From CAYJBP01 sp964368605 (GTDB lineage: Bacteria > Bacillota > Dehalobacteriia > UBA4068): a stretch of 8,969 nt of DNA. The stretch's first letter is position 1; every line of letters begins with the position of its first letter. The stretch spans positions 1-8,969 of the forward strand of contig CAYJBP010000102.1 in the NCBI GenBank assembly GCA_964368605.1, in the 5' to 3' direction. The notes below the pieces were generated by a model. It was not told the origin of the DNA. It was given only the letters and a program-made list of their open reading frames with translations, and ran no database searches. A program made the translations under genes and the position numbers. This document shows positions 1-7,557 of this stretch, one piece after another.

Positions 1-379
1 AAGTCTTATCTTCGCTTGTTATTCTTTTAGGGTATGCAACTTCGGTTCGGATTATATCGGCTTCCCTAATCGAGCGTTTATATTCTTGCCCCCATAATTC
101 CATGGCTTGCAAAACAGGGCGCAGGCTTTGGCCAAGCTCGGTTAAAGAATACTCTACTTTAGGAGGCACTTCGGCATAAACTTTACGGCTAACCAAGCCA
201 TTTTCTTCCATTTGCCGCAAATTAGAGGTTAATACTTTTTGCGATATCCCGGCTAAAGATCTTTTTAATTCGCCAAAACGCATGGTTCCCATACCCAAAT
301 CGCGCAAAATTAAGATTTTCCATTTATCGCTAATTAAGATTAGGGTAGTTTCGATAGGGCAAGCAGGTAAATTTTCCAT
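1..379 (-). CDS. HxlR-family winged-helix transcriptional regulator (3' end beyond window)
   Basis: DNA-binding regulator of the HxlR (YodB/HypR-like) family. Reading the minus strand from ATG 379-377 gives 126 residues with no stop before the edge, close to the usual 110-130, so only a few residues are likely missing. The family signature is clear: CPIETTLILISDKWK at residues 7-21, the helix-turn-helix with MRFGELKR (33-40) and GISQKVLTSNLRQME (44-58), the wing ENGLVSRKVY (59-68), then VEYSLTELG (75-83). Cys7 sits where YodB-type members carry their redox/electrophile-sensing cysteine, so thiol sensing is plausible but inferred. A purine-rich ribosome site (GAGGGGAG) lies upstream of the ATG. 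It is divergent from the ABC transporter operon at 521 and probably controls both it and itself through the shared 141-bp gap. Confidence 0.93.
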   Translation of the reverse strand, partial: MENLPACPIETTLILISDKWKILILRDLGMGTMRFGELKRSLAGISQKVLTSNLRQMEENGLVSRKVYAEVPPKVEYSLTELGQSLRPVLQAMELWGQEYKRSIREADIIRTEVAYPKRITSEDKT

Positions 380-409
380 ATATATAATTTCTCCCCTCAA
401 TAGTTTCCA

Positions 410-442
410 AAAGTAACTAAGGTACAAAAATGTGCTTACTTT
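410..442. promoter_or_regulatory. Candidate HxlR operator (inverted repeat)
   Basis: AAAGTAA at 410-416 and TTACTTT at 436-442 form a perfect 7-bp inverted repeat with a 19-bp spacer. Nested in its left half is GTAACTaAGGTAC (413-425), an imperfect palindrome with 5 of 6 arm positions matching. HxlR dimers usually bind GTAC/AGTA-rich palindromes of this sort beside their own gene. The right arm overlaps the predicted -35 box of the transporter operon, which would suit repression. Assignment to the neighbouring regulator is inference from position. Confidence 0.5.
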
Positions 443-468
443 ACAAATTATCAATATAGATATAAAAT
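440..468 (+). promoter_or_regulatory. Predicted sigma-A promoter of the ABC transporter operon
   Basis: A -35 box TTTACA (440-445) and a -10 box TAAAAT (463-468) are separated by 17 bp and lie 52 bp upstream of the first start codon. The region is very AT-rich, so other -10 placements (for example TATAAA at 461-466) are possible. No comparably clean promoter was found for the divergent regulator gene. Confidence 0.45.
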
Positions 469-520
469 AACAGATATGTAAATAAATGTCAATTATTTTT
501 TTTATTCAAAGGAGAATATT

Positions 521-1354
521 ATGAACAAATTAACAGCTTTATTGATGATTATTGCCCTAAGCATATTTGGCTTAAGCGCTTGCGGTCAAGCCGATGACGA
601 AAACTTATTAAGAGTAGGCATGGATTTAGAGTTTCCCCCCTATTCTTATATAGATGACGAAGGCAATCCTGCCGGTTTAGAGCCTGCTATAGCCCATGCT
701 TTTGGCGAATATATCGGCATGGAAGTAGAAATTGTCGATACCGATTTTGGCCTACTTTTAGGCGCATTAGAGGTTGGTGATTTAGATATTTTAATTGCCG
801 ATATGTCTGTAACCGAAGAGCGTATGGAAAAGGCCAATTTTTCGGACCCCTACCGCTATTCGCAAACCTTGGCCTTGGTTAATAAAGATTTTGCCTTAGC
901 CAATAATATCACCGACCAAATGCCGGCTGAAGAATTCTTTAATTTGGCCGATGCCAAATTTATTGGCCTAGCAGGAACTTTTGGCGTTACCGTGCCGGAA
1001 AGTTTTGGGGTAGAAGTAAATGCCGCTACCGAAATTGGCAATGCCATTCTCGAGGTAGCGGGTGGTCAATCCACAACTTTGGTAGCCTCCAGCGAAATTC
1101 ACAGCTTCCATGCTGCCAATCCCGACACCACTATTGTTTATAGCAATATCGGTAATAATTCGGCCTCTTGCTTTGTGGTAGCCTTGGATAATCAGGAATT
1201 ATTGACTAAATCCAATGAATTTATTGCCACAATGTATGAAGAAGGCGGCCTTTATGATCAAATTCGTGCCGAATTCGATCCAATTATCGGCGATTTTCTT
1301 AAAAATCCCGATTTAGGCCTGGATTATATTGTTAATGAGCCGGCTAGCAATTAG
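521..1354 (+). CDS. ABC transporter substrate-binding lipoprotein, polar amino-acid (family 3) type
   Basis: Extracellular ligand-binding lipoprotein of an amino-acid importer, 277 aa. The N-terminal signal peptide ends in the lipobox LSAC with Cys21 as the lipidated residue. The mature part is a family 3 periplasmic-binding-protein fold: LEFPPYSYIDDEGNPAG (36-52) at the first lobe, and MSVTEERMEKANFSDPY (95-111), where Arg101 corresponds to the arginine that normally binds the ligand carboxylate. The second lobe contains a GTFG turn. The segment that usually carries an acidic residue for the ligand amino group reads LVASSEIHSF, so the binding pocket may be unusual. An AAAGGAG ribosome site at 508-514 lies 6 bp before the ATG. 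It is first in an operon with the permease (1404) and ATPase (2135). The substrate cannot be told; cystine- and glutamine-type systems belong to this class. Confidence 0.92.
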   Translation: MNKLTALLMIIALSIFGLSACGQADDENLLRVGMDLEFPPYSYIDDEGNPAGLEPAIAHAFGEYIGMEVEIVDTDFGLLLGALEVGDLDILIADMSVTEERMEKANFSDPYRYSQTLALVNKDFALANNITDQMPAEEFFNLADAKFIGLAGTFGVTVPESFGVEVNAATEIGNAILEVAGGQSTTLVASSEIHSFHAANPDTTIVYSNIGNNSASCFVVALDNQELLTKSNEFIATMYEEGGLYDQIRAEFDPIIGDFLKNPDLGLDYIVNEPASN

Positions 1355-1403
1355 CGATTATTTATTAATCAATTTGCAAAAAATACAATAAACTAAGGAT
1401 ATC

Positions 1404-2135
1404 ATGAAAAATAATATCTATTTAAATTATGGCCTGGTAATTATTCTTTTTGGCCTGGCCATTTATTTTGCACTATTTCACTTTTTACCCGATTTGCGCT
1501 ATGATTTAGTGCTAAACAGTTCGGGGTTATTAATTGATGCCTTTTGGGGCACTATTTGGGTAAGTTTAATCGGTTTAATCGGCTCGCTGGCCTTTGGCTT
1601 AATTCTTTTTATAATGATGCGCTCAAAAATCACTTTTATCAAAGCCTTGGCCGATGTCTTCAATGAAATCATTATGGGCACCCCATTATTGGTGATGATC
1701 TTTTTAATTGTCTATGTGGTGGGCACTATTATTAATTATAATGATAAGCTGGTCTTAGGCATTATAGCCCTTATCCTTTACAATGCCCCCTATATTGCCA
1801 ATGCCTATGAAAGCGCGGCGGCCGTGGTGGATCGCGATCAGTATACGGTAATGGATTTATATCAATTTAAATGGTATCAAAAGTATATTTATATTATCAT
1901 ACCCCAAATGATTAAGCCCTTTATCCCCTCCTTAATCAATAATTTATCCAGTGTAATCAAAAGTTCTTCGCTATTGAATGTAATTTCGATAACCGAGATT
2001 ACCTATATAACCACAGCTATATCTTCGCGTAATTTTGCCTTTATCGAAGGCTATTATATTATGTGGATTATGTACTTAATCGTAACCATACCCCTATCTT
2101 TATTAGCCAGATATTTAGGAAAGAAGGTGGCCTAA
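1404..2135 (+). CDS. ABC transporter permease, polar amino-acid (HisM/GlnP) family
   Basis: Inner-membrane permease of the importer, 243 aa, with about five hydrophobic segments (roughly residues 9-27, 50-71, 92-111, 117-135 and 218-237). Family landmarks are GTIWVSLIGLIGSLAFG (49-65), the MGTPLLVMIF segment (91-100), YNAPYIANAYESA (126-138) and a coupling region ending in IIPQMIKPFIPSL (165-177), followed by KSSSLLNVISITEIT (186-200). The cytoplasmic EAA loop is degenerate: where relatives read Q-x-x-E-A-A-x-x-x-G, this protein reads QYTVMDLYQF, without the Glu-Ala-Ala or the glycine. An AAGGAT ribosome site precedes the ATG. The stop codon overlaps the ATPase start by one base (TAATG), implying translational coupling. 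Confidence 0.9.
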   Translation: MKNNIYLNYGLVIILFGLAIYFALFHFLPDLRYDLVLNSSGLLIDAFWGTIWVSLIGLIGSLAFGLILFIMMRSKITFIKALADVFNEIIMGTPLLVMIFLIVYVVGTIINYNDKLVLGIIALILYNAPYIANAYESAAAVVDRDQYTVMDLYQFKWYQKYIYIIIPQMIKPFIPSLINNLSSVIKSSSLLNVISITEITYITTAISSRNFAFIEGYYIMWIMYLIVTIPLSLLARYLGKKVA

Positions 2136-2845
2136 TGAATATCGAAATCAAGAATTTAACCAAACAATATGGCCAACAAATTGTCCTAGACAATCTAAAT
2201 TTAAAGTTAGAAAATTATCAAGCCATTGGCATAATAGGCGAAAGCGGCTGTGGCAAATCCACATTATTACGCCAGCTAGCCGCCATCGAAAAGCCCGAGC
2301 AAGGCCAAATAATCATCAATAATATTTCGCCTATCGATAATCCCGGGGCCTTTCGTCAAAGAATTGGGGTAGTTTTTCAAAAGCATAATTTATTCCCCCA
2401 TCTAAGCATTAAAAAGAATATTAGCTTAATCCTAAATAAGATAAAGAAATATGATTTGAAAACGGCTAATAATAAAGCCGAGCAGCTCTTAAAAAAGTTG
2501 CATATCGAAAAAGAAGCGGCTAAAAAACCTTATCAAGTATCTGGAGGCCAAGCCCAAAGAGCCTCGATAGCACGTGCCTTGGCGGCCGATCCTGATTTAA
2601 TCTTCCTTGATGAACCAACAGCCGCCCTCGACCCAATCCTAAGCGATGAAGTTTTAAGCGCAGTTACCCTACTAAAGCAAGATGGTTGTGATTTTATTTT
2701 TATCACCCATGAAATTTCCTTCCTTAAAGAGTTTGCCGATTATGTCATTTTCCTTAAAGATGGTAAAATCTGCGAGCATGGCGATATCAGCCATTTACAA
2801 AACCCAACTACCAAGGCCTTAGCCGAGTTTTTAAAGATTCATTAG
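2135..2845 (+). CDS. ABC transporter ATP-binding protein, polar amino-acid type
   Basis: Cytoplasmic ATPase that drives the importer, 236 aa. All nucleotide-binding motifs are intact: Walker A GESGCGKST (35-43), Q-loop VVFQKHNLFPHLS with Gln82, a slightly altered signature VSGGQAQRASIARAL (135-149, VSGGQ in place of LSGGQ), Walker B LIFLDEPTAALDP (155-167) with catalytic Glu160, and the H-loop His192 in ITHEISF. The frame is open further upstream (in-frame ATG at 2063), but the ATG at 2135 is preferred: it overlaps the permease stop, follows a GAAGGTGG ribosome site at 2123-2130, and begins the usual family N-terminus (MNIEIKNLTKQYG). The length matches GlnQ/HisP-like proteins. Confidence 0.94.
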   Translation: MNIEIKNLTKQYGQQIVLDNLNLKLENYQAIGIIGESGCGKSTLLRQLAAIEKPEQGQIIINNISPIDNPGAFRQRIGVVFQKHNLFPHLSIKKNISLILNKIKKYDLKTANNKAEQLLKKLHIEKEAAKKPYQVSGGQAQRASIARALAADPDLIFLDEPTAALDPILSDEVLSAVTLLKQDGCDFIFITHEISFLKEFADYVIFLKDGKICEHGDISHLQNPTTKALAEFLKIH

Positions 2846-2854
2846 GAGGACTTT

Positions 2855-3517
2855 ATGAATATAGCCGAAATTTACCAAGCCTTCGACCAAATCGGCTGCC
2901 TAACTTTTAGCACCGTAGACAAAGATGGCAGCCCACATAGCCGTATTGCCCATTTAAGAGCCTATGATCAGCAGGGCATTTACTTTATGACCATGTATAC
3001 CAAGGATTTTTATCATCATCTAAAGCATAATGGCCAAATCTCTTTATGCGGCCTTAATGCCGATAGCCAAGTTAAGCATGATGAGCAGGGTTTCCCTATT
3101 TTCGACTTAGGCTATGCCATTAGATTAAGCGGTAAAGCTCGGCAAGTAAGTATTGCCGAAATTAAAGCCAAAAATAATCCCCTTTTCGATTTTTGCATAA
3201 AAGATCAAGAAATCTATCCGGCCATGGTGGTATTTTGCATTAGCGAAGGCTATGGCGATATTTTCGATTATGATTTTCATAAGCAAAACCGCCCCCATAA
3301 GCTTAATCGCAAATATTTTGCCTTTGGTGGCGCTAAAATTAAATATAAAGGTTTAACTATCGATCGGGATCAATGTATAGGCTGCGGCAAATGTTATAAA
3401 AAATGTTCTTTTTTAGCTATCAAAGAAATAAACAATAAATACAGCATCGATACCAACCACTGCGATGAATGTGGCGATTGCCTACTCATCTGCCCGGTAG
3501 GGGCAATCAATGCCTAA
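2855..3517 (+). CDS. Pyridoxamine 5'-phosphate oxidase-like flavin split-barrel protein fused to 2x[4Fe-4S] ferredoxin
   Basis: Probable cytoplasmic FMN-dependent oxidoreductase, 220 aa. Residues 1 to about 150 resemble the PNPOx-like split barrel: GCLTFSTVDKDGSPHSRIAH (14-33), the GIYFMTMYTKDFYHHL strand and helix (41-56), and a YAIRLSGKARQV strand. The C-terminus is a bacterial-type ferredoxin with two complete clusters: C174-x2-C177-x2-C180-x3-C184 and C203-x2-C206-x2-C209-x3-C213-P. The fusion suggests that electrons pass between an Fe-S relay and a bound flavin; the substrate is unknown. A perfect AGGAGGA site (2844-2850) overlaps the ATPase stop region and the ATG follows 4 bp later, so the gene belongs to the transporter operon. 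Together with the HxlR regulator this points to a redox theme (inference). Confidence 0.88.
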   Translation: MNIAEIYQAFDQIGCLTFSTVDKDGSPHSRIAHLRAYDQQGIYFMTMYTKDFYHHLKHNGQISLCGLNADSQVKHDEQGFPIFDLGYAIRLSGKARQVSIAEIKAKNNPLFDFCIKDQEIYPAMVVFCISEGYGDIFDYDFHKQNRPHKLNRKYFAFGGAKIKYKGLTIDRDQCIGCGKCYKKCSFLAIKEINNKYSIDTNHCDECGDCLLICPVGAINA

Positions 3518-3524
3518 AAAACTA

Positions 3525-3553
3525 TTGCAATTTGCGGCTTTTTAATGTACAAT
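3525..3553 (+). promoter_or_regulatory. Predicted sigma-A promoter of the kinase/peptidase operon
   Basis: TTGCAA (3525-3530) and TACAAT (3548-3553) are separated by exactly 17 bp, with TG immediately before the -10. Transcription would begin near 3560, giving a leader of about 74 nt. No convincing terminator separates it from the ferredoxin gene that ends at 3517, so read-through from upstream may also contribute. Confidence 0.6.
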
Positions 3554-3589
3554 AAAATTAAGATAAATATTTCAACCTCAGCCCAATCA

Positions 3590-3608
3590 CAACAACAACA
3601 ACAACAAC
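3590..3608 (+). repeat. (CAA)6 microsatellite in the kinase leader
   Basis: Six uninterrupted CAA units plus a C form a trinucleotide repeat 26 nt upstream of the kinase ATG, in the 5' untranslated leader. Such a tract is G-free and should be unstructured. Unstructured CA-rich leaders can favour ribosome loading, and slippage of the tract could change leader length. Either effect here is inference. Confidence 0.85.
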
Positions 3609-3633
3609 TATAAATACCGAAAGAGTGATTTAT

Positions 3634-6612
3634 ATGCAACTATCTGAGCTTGAGTATTTATGTATTAATTGTATGCAAGGCATTGCGCAAAACGGCACTT
3701 GTCCGGTTTGCGGTTTTGTTGAGTCCAATTATACTCCATCACTAAACCACCTGCTACCGCGCACTATATTAGCCGGTAAGTATATGCTGGGCAAGGTTTT
3801 GGGCGAAGGGGGGTTTGGTATTACCTATTTAGGTATAGATCTAAACCTCGATTTTCGTGTGGCCATTAAAGAGTATTATCCGGCCGGCTTTGTCAGCAGG
3901 GAAAGTCATACCAGTAGCACAATTATGCCCTTTCAGGGCGAAAAACATAGATTTTTTCAAAAAGGCAAGGATGGCTTTATTAACGAGGCCAAAAACCTGG
4001 CCAAATATCGTAATATGGGCGGCATTGTTTCGGTAAATGATTTCTTTTTAGAAAACGAAACCGCCTATATTGTCATGGAATTTATCGATGGCATTACCTT
4101 TAAATCCTATTGCGCCTCCCAAGGTGGCAAATTGCCGCCTGAACAAGTATTTGCCATGCTAAAATCGGTTATCACCTCCTTGGCCGAGGTACATCGTTCG
4201 GGTATGATTCACCGTGATATCAGCCCCGACAATATTATGTGTACCGCCGATGGCCAGTTAAAGCTGCTCGATTTTGGTGCGGCACGCAGCTTTTTGGATT
4301 CCGGCAATAAAAGTTTATCGGTTATGCTAAAGCCGGGCTATGCACCCGAAGAACAATATCGGTCTAAAGGTCAGCAAGGCCCTTGGACGGATGTTTATTC
4401 GATGTGCGCCACTATCTATAAAGCCCTAACCGGCATCACCCCCGACGAGGCCAGCGAGCGCCTGGTAGAGGACACCTTAAAGCCGCCATCGGCCTTGGGC
4501 ATAGCCCTTAATCCTCAGCATGAACAAGTTTTAATGCATGGTTTGGCCACCCGTCATACTAATCGTATTCAAAGTATGGATCAATTATTGGCCGGCTTTT
4601 ATGGCAATAATAATCAGGGTAATGCTTATCTCCCCCCTACTCCAGCGGCCTATCCTCCGCAAAATGGCTATCAAAATAATCAAGGGCCGCTTTCACAAAC
4701 GCCAATGTCGCAAGCGCCTTTAAGCCAGCAGCAAGAGCGCTATCATCCCGGCTACGACAATAATCGCCTAGATAAAATGCCTGCAAAATCGCCAGGCAAA
4801 AGCAAATCCAAGGCAATTACCATCGGTGTAATCGCCGCTTTGCTGGCCATCATTATTATTGTTTTTGCGGTAATGAACAGCCAATACGACACGGTTGCAG
4901 GCATGTGGCATGTGGAGCAAATGGTAGATAGTCAGGGGCAAAGCCTAACTTTGGCCGATACGCTCGAGAATATGGGGCTTTCCGTGGCTGATAACCCCCA
5001 GATGTATTTTGAATTTACGGATCAAAACCAGGTTTTTATCCACAGTATGGGCAGCCAAATGGAGGGCAGTTATACCTTAGATGAGCTGAATCTACTGCTT
5101 GATATGGGCGATTATACATTAAGCGGTGTATATAATCCTCCGGACAGGCAAATTTTGATTTATGATAATGCCAATGATTTACGCTATGAGCTGGCTAAAT
5201 CCAATCTTAGTGTGGCAGATATTCAGCAAGAGGCACTTAATATGGATGCCGAAGCCAGCGAGCAGCCTAATGCGGACGATGAAGATGCTGCCGCATTAAC
5301 AGAGCAGCCGCTAATTGATGCAAATACCCAACAAATTTATAATGAAGCTGTTCAATACATAGCAAATTCAGCGGGAAATATAGCAAATTATACACGCATA
5401 GATGATGATACTAGCGAAGATCAGGCCTATTTTGATAATGATGAAATTAAAATCATAGTTTTGCCGGCGGAAACTGAAGATCAAGAGCAATATACATATC
5501 ATTTTAAGGATGGCTCTTTACTTTATGCCAGCTATAGCGGCACCGCTGATGACGGCACAATTGATGCTGATGAGATATATTTTGATCAAGGGCAGATAGT
5601 ACTTTGGCTTTATTATCCCGATATAAATAATTCGGAGGAGTTTAGCACAATCCCCACCGAAGAAATGGACTATGCTACATGGAGCGAGGCCATCATAGCA
5701 GATAGCAGCAGCCACGAGGAGCATTTTAGGCAATTAAAGCAAGAAGATGGAGCCGGCTGGCAAACATCTTATAGCAGCCAATATATTATTGATGAAATCG
5801 GGCTTTTAACTACTGAGCAAATTATCCTGCTGGATACACAGGTAGAATCCTTTGTTGCCAAATATGGTGTAGAGCTGATTTATCTTTTTAGCAATAATCT
5901 GCAAGGGCAAACCCTGGCCGCATATATCCAAAACCATGAGCGTCTAGATTTCGACCGTGATATGGCTGTTTTGAGCATTAGCACGGATATCGCGGAGTAT
6001 TATCTAGCCAGCAATGGTGTTTTGCTACCCTATCCCAATGGTACTGATTGGGATGCGATTGAGCTGGAAGTTATCCCTTACCTGGCGGAAGAGGATTATT
6101 TTGGCGCCTGCACTGCCTTTATAGATGAAATGGAAGCTTTTTATGCAGCGGAGCAAGAAGCAGCCGAGCAGCTGCCAGTTTTTAGCATGGATCAAATCAC
6201 TTATATTGGCGGCACATCTTCTTTAACAGAAGGCAGCGTGACTCATTCTTCCGATCGCATTTTAGATGGCGACCATGATACCGCCTGGTCGGAAGGGGTA
6301 GCCGGCAATGGTTATGGCGAGGGAATTACCCTTAATTTTGCCGATACTTTTCAGATTAGCGGCCTTTATATTCGGGCAGGCTATCATAAATCAACTAATA
6401 CTTATTATAATAATGGGCGTCCTTCGCAGCTTACCTTTACTTTTTCAGATGGCAGTAGCGAAACGCATCGCCTGGCGGATGTTATGGAAAGTCAGTTAAT
6501 TAACTTTAATCAACCAAGAATAACCAGCTCGCTTAAGATAACAATTGATGATGTCTATCCCGGTTCAACCTATCAAGATACCCTAATCACCGAGATTTAT
6601 ATTAATAATTGA
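3634..6612 (+). CDS. Zinc-ribbon transmembrane Ser/Thr protein kinase with extracellular TPM-like and discoidin-like domains
   Basis: Receptor-like Hanks-type kinase, 992 aa. A zinc ribbon (C10-x2-C13, C23-x2-C26) precedes the kinase domain (about 48-310), which looks active: GEGGFG loop (57-62), VAIKE Lys79, Glu118 of helix C, HRDISPDN (193-200) with Asp195 and Asn200, DFG (213-215) and GYAPEEQY. A Pro/Gln-rich linker with SQxP motifs leads to one membrane helix (394-414). Outside lie a lipocalin-like region (about 419-523, GMWHVEQM), an acidic linker, a middle domain I do not recognise, a TPM-like (YgcG-type) domain (about 717-847) and a C-terminal galactose-binding/discoidin-like domain (about 851-992, RILDGDHDTAWSEG). 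The ATG at 3634 is preferred over the in-frame GTG at 3625, because AAAGAG (3620-3625) is well placed only for the ATG. The ectodomain probably senses an envelope ligand. No partner phosphatase is visible here. Confidence 0.9.
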   Translation: MQLSELEYLCINCMQGIAQNGTCPVCGFVESNYTPSLNHLLPRTILAGKYMLGKVLGEGGFGITYLGIDLNLDFRVAIKEYYPAGFVSRESHTSSTIMPFQGEKHRFFQKGKDGFINEAKNLAKYRNMGGIVSVNDFFLENETAYIVMEFIDGITFKSYCASQGGKLPPEQVFAMLKSVITSLAEVHRSGMIHRDISPDNIMCTADGQLKLLDFGAARSFLDSGNKSLSVMLKPGYAPEEQYRSKGQQGPWTDVYSMCATIYKALTGITPDEASERLVEDTLKPPSALGIALNPQHEQVLMHGLATRHTNRIQSMDQLLAGFYGNNNQGNAYLPPTPAAYPPQNGYQNNQGPLSQTPMSQAPLSQQQERYHPGYDNNRLDKMPAKSPGKSKSKAITIGVIAALLAIIIIVFAVMNSQYDTVAGMWHVEQMVDSQGQSLTLADTLENMGLSVADNPQMYFEFTDQNQVFIHSMGSQMEGSYTLDELNLLLDMGDYTLSGVYNPPDRQILIYDNANDLRYELAKSNLSVADIQQEALNMDAEASEQPNADDEDAAALTEQPLIDANTQQIYNEAVQYIANSAGNIANYTRIDDDTSEDQAYFDNDEIKIIVLPAETEDQEQYTYHFKDGSLLYASYSGTADDGTIDADEIYFDQGQIVLWLYYPDINNSEEFSTIPTEEMDYATWSEAIIADSSSHEEHFRQLKQEDGAGWQTSYSSQYIIDEIGLLTTEQIILLDTQVESFVAKYGVELIYLFSNNLQGQTLAAYIQNHERLDFDRDMAVLSISTDIAEYYLASNGVLLPYPNGTDWDAIELEVIPYLAEEDYFGACTAFIDEMEAFYAAEQEAAEQLPVFSMDQITYIGGTSSLTEGSVTHSSDRILDGDHDTAWSEGVAGNGYGEGITLNFADTFQISGLYIRAGYHKSTNTYYNNGRPSQLTFTFSDGSSETHRLADVMESQLINFNQPRITSSLKITIDDVYPGSTYQDTLITEIYINN

Positions 6613-6631
6613 TAATGAAAGCGAGTAATAA

Positions 6632-7471
6632 ATGATTAAATATTTATATTTACTAATTATGATTTTAGGTTTAACCTTAAACACTGCCTGCAACTTGGCT
6701 ATATTAGAGCAAGAGCCTGCCCCTACCCTACCCACTTTAGAATCTAGCGAGCCTATAGAGGAAGAATCAGGCTTAATTTCAGATATAGCAGCCTTAGCAG
6801 AAACAGAGCAGGCTATAGCCGAGCAAGAATCTATTCCTCTTCCTGCGCCTGAACCGCCAGCAGAGCCGGAAGTTGTAGCCGAGCCGCAGGAAGAGGAACC
6901 GATTATTCCCCCTGCACCGGCATCTAAAGAGGAATTTGTGAAGGTAAGCGCTTATATACCTACCATATTTGTGGATTTAAAATATGCTACCACGGATAAT
7001 TTTACCGGTGAGCAAATTTATTTATTCACCGATGCCTACTTGCGTTATGGCACGGTAGAAAAGCTAATGGCAGTGCAGGCAAAATTAGAAGAACAAGGTC
7101 TATCTTTAAAAATATGGGATGCCTTCCGCCCGGTAGAAGCCCAATTTAAGCTATGGGAGGTTTATCCGGATGCTACCTATGTGGCCAATCCTCATAATGG
7201 GGGGTCTAGCCATAGTAAGGGTAATACAATAGATATAACCTTAGTAGATTTATCCGGTAATGAGCTGGAAATGCCAACAGCTTTTGATGATTTTTCCACC
7301 TTAGCCAATCGTGATTACAGCGATTGCAGCGAAGAGGCAGCAAAGAATGCCGTCCTGCTAGAAACAATAATGGCGGAGCATGATTTTAATGGTTATTGGG
7401 GTGAATGGTGGCATTATAGCGATAATGATTGGTATAGTACCGAATCAGAGTTTTATCCCCAAGAAGAATAA
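6632..7471 (+). CDS. VanX-like D-Ala-D-Ala dipeptidase/carboxypeptidase (M15 family) lipoprotein
   Basis: Zinc peptidase probably anchored on the outer face of the membrane, 279 aa. The signal peptide ends in a lipobox-like NTAC with Cys20. A Pro/Glu-rich linker (about 26-93) holds the catalytic domain off the membrane. The domain carries the M15D (VanX/DdpX) pattern: VDLKYATTDNFTG near its start, DAFRP (163-167) with the substrate-binding Arg166, SSHSKGNTID with zinc ligands His194 and Asp201, and EWWH (258-261) with catalytic Glu258 and zinc ligand His261. True VanX enzymes are cytoplasmic, so the exported lipoprotein form more likely trims cell-wall peptides than confers vancomycin resistance; no vanH, vanA or vanRS genes lie nearby. 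Only 19 bp separate it from the kinase, with a weak GAAAGCGAG ribosome site, so cotranscription is likely. Confidence 0.88.
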   Translation: MIKYLYLLIMILGLTLNTACNLAILEQEPAPTLPTLESSEPIEEESGLISDIAALAETEQAIAEQESIPLPAPEPPAEPEVVAEPQEEEPIIPPAPASKEEFVKVSAYIPTIFVDLKYATTDNFTGEQIYLFTDAYLRYGTVEKLMAVQAKLEEQGLSLKIWDAFRPVEAQFKLWEVYPDATYVANPHNGGSSHSKGNTIDITLVDLSGNELEMPTAFDDFSTLANRDYSDCSEEAAKNAVLLETIMAEHDFNGYWGEWWHYSDNDWYSTESEFYPQEE

Positions 7472-7507
7472 TTTATAAAATAGCTTCCAAATTTCTAAAA
7501 AAACTAC

Positions 7508-7536
7508 TTGCCAAATCCAAAATTTTAGCGTATAAT
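7508..7536 (+). promoter_or_regulatory. Predicted strong promoter of the tRNA-Leu gene
   Basis: TTGCCA (7508-7513) and a consensus TATAAT (7531-7536) are 17 bp apart, and the tRNA begins 21 bp after the -10 box. This is the best sigma-A promoter in the window. No terminator is evident after the peptidase gene that ends at 7471. Confidence 0.8.
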
Positions 7537-7557
7537 AGAAAGGTAGCCAAAAAACAT

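Noticed and set aside
2063..2134. Upstream ATG extending the ATPase by 24 residues
   Set aside because: It lies deep within the permease gene, has no ribosome site, and the added residues do not belong to the ATPase family.
3511..3545. Terminator after the ferredoxin-fusion gene
   Set aside because: The AAAAAA and TTTTT runs can pair only weakly around a long loop with no GC stem, and the segment contains the -35 box of the next promoter.
6632..7471. Vancomycin-resistance gene vanX proper
   Set aside because: The protein has a lipobox signal peptide and a long exported linker, and no vanH, ligase or vanRS genes are nearby.
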